Of a stretch of 64,000 nt of DNA, positions 58,430 to 64,000 are shown piece after piece. A program made the position numbers and the translations under genes. Below the pieces are notes generated by a model. That model was not told the origin of the DNA, did not search any database, and saw nothing but the letters and a program-made list of their open reading frames with translations. Origin of the DNA: Methylococcus mesophilus (GTDB lineage: Bacteria > Pseudomonadota > Gammaproteobacteria > Methylococcales > Methylococcaceae); NCBI RefSeq assembly GCF_026247885.1, contig NZ_CP110921.1:2227001-2291000 (forward strand), written 5' to 3'. Positions within the stretch are counted from its first letter, which is position 1. Each line of letters begins with the position of its first letter.

Positions 58430-61261
58430 ATGAAGCCGCATCGTCCGGCCGGCGAGGCCGCTGCCTCGGACACGCGCCTGGCCCGGCGCTACCGCTCCCT
58501 GCTGCTGGCCATCGCCCTGCCGCTGTTCGCGCTGATCGCCATCCTGGCGCTGATGCAGTATCGCCAGCAGCGCGAAGCCCATCTGCGCGTCCTCGCGGAA
58601 ACCACCGCCAGCGGAACCGTCGCGCTGGAAAATCTCGCCAAGGCCACTGCGGATTATGTCGCCGACCTGCGCAGCTACATGGAAACCGAGCTGGGACGCC
58701 CGAACCCGGGCACGGCGGGGCGCCTGCAGGCCTACTACGGGCCCCGCACGACGCGGCACGGCGTCGACGGCTACAACCTGGACGGCTTGCCCTCCGAGCT
58801 GCGGGACCGGACCGGGCAGATCTGGGGAGACGCGGCGGGCCACGATTCCGGTGCCGTTCGCGATCTGCTCCGGATCGGCGAAGACTTCTTCAGCCGCGCC
58901 AACACGGTCCACCGGCTCGAACCTTTCCTCAGGTGGTCCTACTTCATGTCGGCCGGGCGGGAAATCGTGTACACCTTCCCCTGGCTGCCCAGCCGGGAGG
59001 TCCTCGACGGGACCGGCTTCCCCGGCCAGCGCGCGATGATGCAGGCCTGGTACGAAAACACCATCTACCGGCTGGCGCTGCCCGCCGGGAACCCCGAAAA
59101 CCGGCCCTACTGGTCGCCCGCCTACCTGGGCGAAGGGGAAAGCGGAGCATTGATTTCCTATGCCGCGCCGCTGACCGTGTACGGCGAGTTGCGCGGCATC
59201 GTGGGAACCGCGCTCAACCTCCCGACACTGACCGACGTCCTGCGCCAACCGGCCGGGAGCAAGGCGCGGATGTGGCTGATCGACCGGAACGGCGTGCTGC
59301 TGGCCGATACTTCGGGTATGCCGGAAAAGGTCCTGATGACGCTCCGGATGCGGCTGCCCGCCGGCGTCACCGCCGAAGACGTGGAGCGCGCGCTCGAGAG
59401 CGGAGGCTCGCCTACCGAGGCGGACGGGCACCAGCTCATCGCCCGCCCCGTCGGCCATACGCCCTGGACGCTGGTCACCCTGGCGAGCGAGGCCGAGATC
59501 CGGGCGTTGCTGCTGCCGCGCTTCCTGCCCTACCTGATCATCTCGGCGGCGCTTGCCGGCGCTTTCCTGACCGCACTGCTTGCGCTGCGGCGAGAGTTCA
59601 TCCAGCCGGCCCTGGCCCTGGTGCAGTACATCCAGCGCATTTCGCGCTCCGAGACAGAAGCCGAACCGGCGGTGCCGCGTCTCTGGCAGCCCTGGGTGGA
59701 GCTGGTCACCCGGACTTTCTCCGGCCACCGCGAAGCCGCCCGCCGCCAGCGGGAAAGCGAAACGCTCAAGGCCGCCGTGGTCGACCACGCGCTGGCCGCC
59801 ATCATCACCACCGACGGCGACGGCGTGATCATCGAGTACAACCCCGCGGCCGAAACCATCTTCGGCGTCGATCGCGAAAACGCGCTCGGGCGCCCGGTCT
59901 CCGACATCATCATTCCCGAACGCAACCGCGAAGCCCATCGGCAAGGCATGGCAAGACTGCGGGCGGGCGGCGCGCCGCGCATCATCGGGCACCGCATGGA
60001 ACTGCGCGCCCTGCGCGGCGACGGCAGCGAATTCCCGGTGGAAATGGTGCTGTCGCGTTCGGACGTCGGCGGCAAGGTGTTCTACACCGCCTTCCTGATG
60101 GACATATCCGACAAGGCGGCGAGGGAAGAAGAGCTCGCCCGCCAGCGCGAGCGGCTGCGGCAGGGCGAAAAGCTTTCGGCCATGGGCATGCTGCTGGCCG
60201 GCGTCGCCCACGAACTCAACAACCCCCTGGCGATCCTCATAGGCCGCGCCGGCCTGTTGGAAAGCAAATGCCATGACGACTCGCTGCGCGGCGACGTCGA
60301 GAAGATCCAGACCGCCGCCAAGCGCTGCGGCAACATCGTGCGGACCTTCCTCGGCATGGCGCGCCAGCGTCCCATGGAAAAGCGCCCCGTGCAGATCAAC
60401 GACCTGGTCAGCGGGGCGCTGGACATGCTCGGCTACAGCCTGCGCAACCACGGCATCAAGACCGTCACAGCGTTGGACCCGCAATTGCCCGAAATACTCG
60501 CCGACGGCGACCAGATCGGCCAAATCGTGCTCAACCTGCTGGTCAACGCCCAGCAGGCCCTGGCCGGCTGCGGCGACAACCGCCAGATACGGGTCGGCAG
60601 CGGACGCGACGAAGAGGCGGGTCTGCTCTGGCTGCGCATCGTCGACACCGGACCCGGCGTGCCGCCGGACGCAGCCCCGCGCGTCTTCGACCCGTTCTTC
60701 ACGACCAAGCCCGAAGGCGCCGGCACTGGGATGGGCCTGTCCTTCTCCCGTTCGGTGGCGCGGGAGCATGGCGGCGACCTGGTCCTGGAAGCCGGCGGCG
60801 CAGGCGCCAGCTTCCTGCTGACCCTGCCCCTCCAGACCCGCGGCGATGCGGACACAGCCGCGGAGCCCGAAACGCCCCCCTCCCAACAGGGACATGACGC
60901 CAGGATACTGGTGGTCGACGACGAGAAGGAAATTCTCGATCTCGTGCGGGAAATCCTGGGCAGCGCCGGCTATCCGATCGCGGCGGCGGAATCCGGCGCC
61001 GAAGCACTGGCGCTGCTCGCGGGTGAACGCTTCGATGCGGTCATCTCGGATCTGCGCATGCCCGGCCTGGACGGCCCCGCGCTGCGGCGCGAAGTCGCCT
61101 TGCACCATCCGGAACTGGAGCAGCGATTCATCTTTCTGACCGGCGACACCCTGTCCAGCAACGCCGCCCACTATCTCGCGGAAACCGGCTGTCCCTACCT
61201 GGAAAAACCGTTCGCCCCCGCCGAACTGCTGGGACAATTGAAGCAAGTGCTGGACCGCTGA
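58430..61261 (+). CDS. Hybrid sensor histidine kinase with Cache-like, PAS, kinase and receiver domains
   Basis: This is a 943-residue protein. Membrane helices at 22-42 and 366-386 enclose a 320-residue periplasmic sensor (Cache-like, AYYGPRTTRHGVDGYNLDG near its start). A PAS domain spans 451-560. The HisKA phospho-His594 is in GVAHELNNPLAIL. The HATPase has N-box LNLLVNAQQAL and G-boxes DTGPGVPP and GTGMGLSFS. A C-terminal receiver has Asp830/831, Asp874 and Lys926. Phosphotransfer His to Asp within the protein may precede the separate regulator. The Cache-like class senses small ligands; which one is unknown. Both genes are one operon. Confidence 0.92.
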   Translation: MKPHRPAGEAAASDTRLARRYRSLLLAIALPLFALIAILALMQYRQQREAHLRVLAETTASGTVALENLAKATADYVADLRSYMETELGRPNPGTAGRLQAYYGPRTTRHGVDGYNLDGLPSELRDRTGQIWGDAAGHDSGAVRDLLRIGEDFFSRANTVHRLEPFLRWSYFMSAGREIVYTFPWLPSREVLDGTGFPGQRAMMQAWYENTIYRLALPAGNPENRPYWSPAYLGEGESGALISYAAPLTVYGELRGIVGTALNLPTLTDVLRQPAGSKARMWLIDRNGVLLADTSGMPEKVLMTLRMRLPAGVTAEDVERALESGGSPTEADGHQLIARPVGHTPWTLVTLASEAEIRALLLPRFLPYLIISAALAGAFLTALLALRREFIQPALALVQYIQRISRSETEAEPAVPRLWQPWVELVTRTFSGHREAARRQRESETLKAAVVDHALAAIITTDGDGVIIEYNPAAETIFGVDRENALGRPVSDIIIPERNREAHRQGMARLRAGGAPRIIGHRMELRALRGDGSEFPVEMVLSRSDVGGKVFYTAFLMDISDKAAREEELARQRERLRQGEKLSAMGMLLAGVAHELNNPLAILIGRAGLLESKCHDDSLRGDVEKIQTAAKRCGNIVRTFLGMARQRPMEKRPVQINDLVSGALDMLGYSLRNHGIKTVTALDPQLPEILADGDQIGQIVLNLLVNAQQALAGCGDNRQIRVGSGRDEEAGLLWLRIVDTGPGVPPDAAPRVFDPFFTTKPEGAGTGMGLSFSRSVAREHGGDLVLEAGGAGASFLLTLPLQTRGDADTAAEPETPPSQQGHDARILVVDDEKEILDLVREILGSAGYPIAAAESGAEALALLAGERFDAVISDLRMPGLDGPALRREVALHHPELEQRFIFLTGDTLSSNAAHYLAETGCPYLEKPFAPAELLGQLKQVLDR

Positions 61262-61293
61262 CCGGCTATCGGCGCAGCGTCCACACGTCCGGC

Positions 61294-61340
61294 TTGAAAT
61301 CATTGAAACAAAATCGGCCGTTGGGGAAATCGGTTTGAAA
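61294..61340. promoter_or_regulatory. TTGAAA direct repeats before the exported-protein operon
   Basis: TTGAAA occurs at 61294-61299 and 61303-61308 (spacer TCA), with a third copy at 61335-61340. The first two match, in inverted orientation, the site before the response regulator gene. They lie about 190 bases upstream of the 61500 gene and directly after the kinase stop. Confidence 0.6.
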
Positions 61341-61499
61341 CCCGAGCCTGCCAGAGTATGGGCTCATCATTCGTGAGCAGAGGAAGCTCGGGGGAACTGA
61401 AGACGCCGCTCAGGGCGCCCGGAACCTCTCCTCACGAAACCGATCGACTATGAACGCCCCGCGACCTGCCGTCGGGGCGATGCGGAGGCTACTGGAACG

Positions 61500-62375
61500 A
61501 TGAATCCAACCGATTCGGCAACGTCGGCCCGGCGATGGTCCGCCGTGCTCCTGGCGGCCACCTGGGTATTCGCCGCCCAGGCCCGGTCCGAGACGCCGGC
61601 GACCGCCGGAATAACCGGGACCTGGCGCTTCACTCATGCCTTGCCGGCGCCTTGGGGAAAAGCCCTTGCCGGCTCGCCCGATCTGGCCGGCAAGACCCTG
61701 ACCGTGACGGCCAAAAGCATCGACGGCCCCCGACCTTTCGCCTGCAAAGGCGTCCATGCCGACACGGTCGAATATCCGGCCCCCGCGCTGTTTCAGGGCG
61801 TCTTGCCGGAACCCGCCGAACGTGCCGCCCAGACGCTGGGCCTGAACCGCTTTCCGGTACCCAGCACGTCCTTGCGCTGCAGCACCGGCATCTTCGAATT
61901 TCACCGTGCCGACCGCGATACGCTGCTGGTCGGCCTGGACAACCGGGTATGGACGCTGTCGCGCGCACCGGGCGCAACAGCCCCGGACACTGCGCCGGAG
62001 AGCGTGGTCGAGCGCCTGCTGGAAGCGCATTTCGGCGGCGACATGGGTTTCTCGCCGCAGAGCGCCGAACGCAAGAAGCCGTATCTGTCCGCGGGCTTGC
62101 GGAAGGCCGTCGCCGATTATTTCGGCCATCCGGAAAAGCCGGGCGAAGTGCCTGCCATCGACGGCGATCCCTTCACCGACAGCCAGGAATATCCCACCCG
62201 CTTCGCGGTCGGCCGTGCGGACGTCGAGGGAAATTACGCCCAAGTCGAAGTGACATTCGCCGACGCCCGGCGCAGCGGCACGCTGCGCTACCGGCTGAAC
62301 CGCGAGGCCAGGGGCTGGCGACTCGACGACGTCGTCTATCCCGACGGCCGCACCCTGAGAGGTCTGCTGCGATGA
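61500..62375 (+). CDS. Exported protein with a DUF3828-like C-terminal domain
   Basis: This 291-residue protein has an N-terminal signal region (residues 12-30, AVLLAATWVFAAQARSE). An N-terminal module contains TWRFTHALPAPWG and PRPFACKGVHADTVEYPAPALFQG with two cysteines. A C-terminal DUF3828-like region follows (YLSAGLRKAVADYFG, then GDPFTDSQEYPTRFAVGRADVEGNYAQVEVTF over strands). DUF3828 proteins are periplasmic and of unknown function. It is first in a four-gene coupled run, downstream of the TTGAAA repeats. Confidence 0.75.
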   Translation: MNPTDSATSARRWSAVLLAATWVFAAQARSETPATAGITGTWRFTHALPAPWGKALAGSPDLAGKTLTVTAKSIDGPRPFACKGVHADTVEYPAPALFQGVLPEPAERAAQTLGLNRFPVPSTSLRCSTGIFEFHRADRDTLLVGLDNRVWTLSRAPGATAPDTAPESVVERLLEAHFGGDMGFSPQSAERKKPYLSAGLRKAVADYFGHPEKPGEVPAIDGDPFTDSQEYPTRFAVGRADVEGNYAQVEVTFADARRSGTLRYRLNREARGWRLDDVVYPDGRTLRGLLR

Positions 62376-63106
62376 CGCGCGACGGCGAACCGGGGGCGCA
62401 GGATCTGCCGCAGACCGGCGACTATCCGGTGATGCGCTACGACGACAAAGGCCAATTCATTGGCGACCCCGAGCAGGCGGCGACAGGGGAGCCTCCGCCG
62501 GCGGAGTCCGAAGCGATGCGGCGCTTCCGCGCCAGCATGGTGATGGACTATGAAAAATGGCACGACGGCATCGGCTACGACCTCGCGACGCTGGCGGAAA
62601 TGAGTGCCGGTGAGCGGCATGAGGTGGAAGTCCTGATCTTGAGCGGCGGCATAGCCGACTGGCGCGACGTCGAAGCGCTGGCGGCGCTGGATAGCGAAAC
62701 GGCGCGCACCGCGCTCCACCGGGCCGGGCAATCCGGACCGCTGACGGTTCGCTTGGCAGTGGCGCATCGAGTGCCGGAACTGCTGGACGACGCGGAGAAG
62801 ACGGCCTGTATCGTCGAAGCCTTGCGGACCGCGACCTGGTTCGACGGATTGCGCAAGGCCATTGATCGGGCCGAGGTTTTTCATCCTCCCGAGGTCATCG
62901 CCGCCTTGTGGGAAGGCCTGGAGCGACGCAGCGGGGACGCGGCCGTGCATTTCGCGGCGCTGCTGTGCCACCTGCACGGCTTGGCCTCGTCGCCTTTCGA
63001 CAGGGCGCTGCGGCCGTTGTTTCTGAGCTTCAACACCGTGGATGCCGGTGCGCGGCGGGCGGCCATCGCGGAATTGCGGCGGCGCATCCAGGAGGCGCAG
63101 CGATGA
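62372..63106 (+). CDS. Hypothetical HEAT-like helical protein
   Basis: This 244-residue protein has no signal peptide. The middle reads ERHEVEVLILSGGIADWRDVEALAALDSETARTALHRA. The helical repeats (VRLAVAHRVPELLDDAEKTACIVEALR) look like a short HEAT/armadillo scaffold. An N-terminal GDYPVMRYDDKGQFIGDPEQ precedes them. The ATG overlaps the upstream stop (ATGA). It is probably cytosolic and could be a partner or immunity-type protein for the exported proteins around it; this is inference. Confidence 0.65.
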   Translation: MTRDGEPGAQDLPQTGDYPVMRYDDKGQFIGDPEQAATGEPPPAESEAMRRFRASMVMDYEKWHDGIGYDLATLAEMSAGERHEVEVLILSGGIADWRDVEALAALDSETARTALHRAGQSGPLTVRLAVAHRVPELLDDAEKTACIVEALRTATWFDGLRKAIDRAEVFHPPEVIAALWEGLERRSGDAAVHFAALLCHLHGLASSPFDRALRPLFLSFNTVDAGARRAAIAELRRRIQEAQR

Positions 63107-63216
63107 ACACGGCTCGGTCGGCCCGGTGGGCGGCTTTGGGTTCGGCATCGGCCGGCAGTGCCGTGGCGGCCAGGGCCGCCGGATTCGACGCCGAAAGTTC
63201 GGGAAACTCACCGTGA
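63103..63216 (+). CDS. Possible 37-residue coupled small protein
   Basis: This frame starts with ATG overlapping the preceding stop and has GGAGG eight bases upstream. It ends with TGA overlapping the following GTG (GTGA). The product is Ala/Ser/Gly-rich (AALGSASAGSAVAARAAGFD) with no domain. Two coupled junctions and a strong ribosome site favour translation, but it could be a leader that only couples the next gene. Confidence 0.45.
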   Translation: MNTARSARWAALGSASAGSAVAARAAGFDAESSGNSP

Positions 63217-64000
63217 AGCGCCTCGTATTTTCCATCGGCCGCGGATTGGCCTGTGTTTTAGGCGCGCTGCTGGCCGGCTGCGGCTCGAAAAACGCCCTCG
63301 AGGCGCAGCCCGTGCTCAAACGCGTCGACCGGTACGGCGAGATCGAGGTCGCGATTCACACACGGCAGGCGCGCAGCGCGAACTACGACACCGCCGTCGA
63401 CGACGAATCCTGGTCGCTGCGCTGGCGCGGCGAGCCGCTGCTCATCGACAGCTTCGGCGGCATGTGGCTGGACCAGCCGATCCGGACCGGCGCCATCAAC
63501 ACCGTCTTCGTGATCGGCGCGGGCGCTTCTCCGGATCTCGTCGTCAACGTCGGAGACCCGAACAACGCCAGCGTATTTCACCTGCTGCACCAGGCGGAAG
63601 GCCGGCTGTCGGCGCCACTGCTGTGCAGGAGCCTGGGGGCCGACAACGCGGTCCGCGTACTGGACGGCAAGGAGGCGGGACGCAGGTTCGAAGGGCCGAA
63701 CTATGCATCGCTGCCGGACGCCGGCCATATCCTGCTCGGCAACGCCTGCGTCTACGAAACGGCGACACGGCGGGCCCTGGAAATCCCCCGCACGCCCGAC
63801 GACGTTTATTTTCCCTACGGTTCCAGCAGCATGGTCCTTTCCCCCGACGGACGTTCGATGGCGCGGATCGGCGTCCTGTCCGAGTCGAACACCCCGGTCA
63901 TGCTGATCGCCGACCTCGGCGGGGCGGGCTGGACCCGTCTGCCGGTCGATCCCGCGCGCATGCGTTACACCGATTTTCATGCCATCGACGCGGCCTGGAT
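63213..64000 (+). CDS. Lipoprotein of unknown function (runs off the right edge)
   Basis: A GTG start at 63213 opens a frame that stays open to the window end (262 codons visible). It begins VKRLVFSIGRGLACVLGALLAGC, a lipoprotein signal with the lipobox LLAGC. The visible part has beta-rich blocks (DDESWSLRWRGEPLLIDSFGGMWLD; VFVIGAGASPDLVVNVGDP) and later strands such as YGSSSMVLSPDGRSMARIGVLS that resemble a beta-propeller. It is coupled to the small frame before it. No function can be assigned. Confidence 0.75.
   Translation, partial: MKRLVFSIGRGLACVLGALLAGCGSKNALEAQPVLKRVDRYGEIEVAIHTRQARSANYDTAVDDESWSLRWRGEPLLIDSFGGMWLDQPIRTGAINTVFVIGAGASPDLVVNVGDPNNASVFHLLHQAEGRLSAPLLCRSLGADNAVRVLDGKEAGRRFEGPNYASLPDAGHILLGNACVYETATRRALEIPRTPDDVYFPYGSSSMVLSPDGRSMARIGVLSESNTPVMLIADLGGAGWTRLPVDPARMRYTDFHAIDAAW

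Noticed and set aside
58418-61303. 961-codon open frame on the minus strand, opposite the hybrid kinase
   Set aside because: It mirrors the third-position GC of the real kinase gene; the plus strand has full domain motifs with catalytic residues, the minus strand has none.

Overview
The window is GC-rich, densely packed gammaproteobacterial chromosome. A formaldehyde-activating enzyme (fae) points to a methylotroph that oxidises C1 units through tetrahydromethanopterin. The housekeeping blocks (ygfB-pepP-ubiH beside zapA-6S RNA-fau, coaBC-dut-algC-argB, rnfABCDGE-rnfH) are gammaproteobacterial. Together they suggest a Methylococcus-type methanotroph. That assignment is an inference, since no rRNA or methane monooxygenase gene lies in the window.

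Layout. 1-6.4 kb: transhydrogenase pntAB, ubiquinone and aminopeptidase genes, and zapA-6S RNA-fau. 6.4-11.5 kb: a FixJ-like regulator, small conserved unknowns, an AIF-type flavoprotein, a crystallin-like exported protein, fae and an EmrE-type exporter. 11.5-16.6 kb: argB, algC, dut and coaBC on the minus strand. 16.6-25.3 kb: radC, ychJ, a redox/cell-wall operon, cmoB, hemF, mlaC, hemB and aroE. 25.3-30.1 kb: an accessory island with vapBC, an MIF homologue, an Xre/RES toxin-antitoxin pair, a REP-associated transposase with perfectly inverted REPs, two further hairpin families, and an AT-rich orphan gene resembling a class III nucleotide cyclase. 30.1-37.7 kb: gamma carbonic anhydrase, lemA with a GIDE/EF-hand partner, the hisBHAFIE run and a PLP-dependent decarboxylase. 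37.8-47.8 kb: a methyltransferase, a VOC protein, a MarR regulator, an unusual ferredoxin-SCP2 fusion and a complete RND efflux tripartite system. 47.9-53.6 kb: the Rnf complex. 53.9-57.6 kb: iscX and a group that looks like a stress or ribosome-hibernation set (BCAM0308-type zinc-ribbon protein, phosphoribosyltransferase, HPF-cold-shock fusion, 73-residue protein, DAP-dehydrogenase-like protein). 57.7-64 kb: an OmpR-type two-component system with a hybrid kinase, followed by a translationally coupled operon of exported or unknown proteins that runs off the window.

Observations most worth checking: (i) an internal Shine-Dalgarno and ATG inside algC that would yield a 463-residue soluble enzyme from an 813-residue membrane-anchored gene; (ii) matching TTGAAA-N3-TTGAAA direct repeats before the two-component genes and before the downstream exported-protein operon, suggesting an autoregulated regulator and its target; (iii) the orphan cyclase-like gene in the accessory island; (iv) the MarR-ferredoxin/SCP2-RND cluster with shared operator-like sites; (v) the compact set that may relate to persistence under low oxygen.
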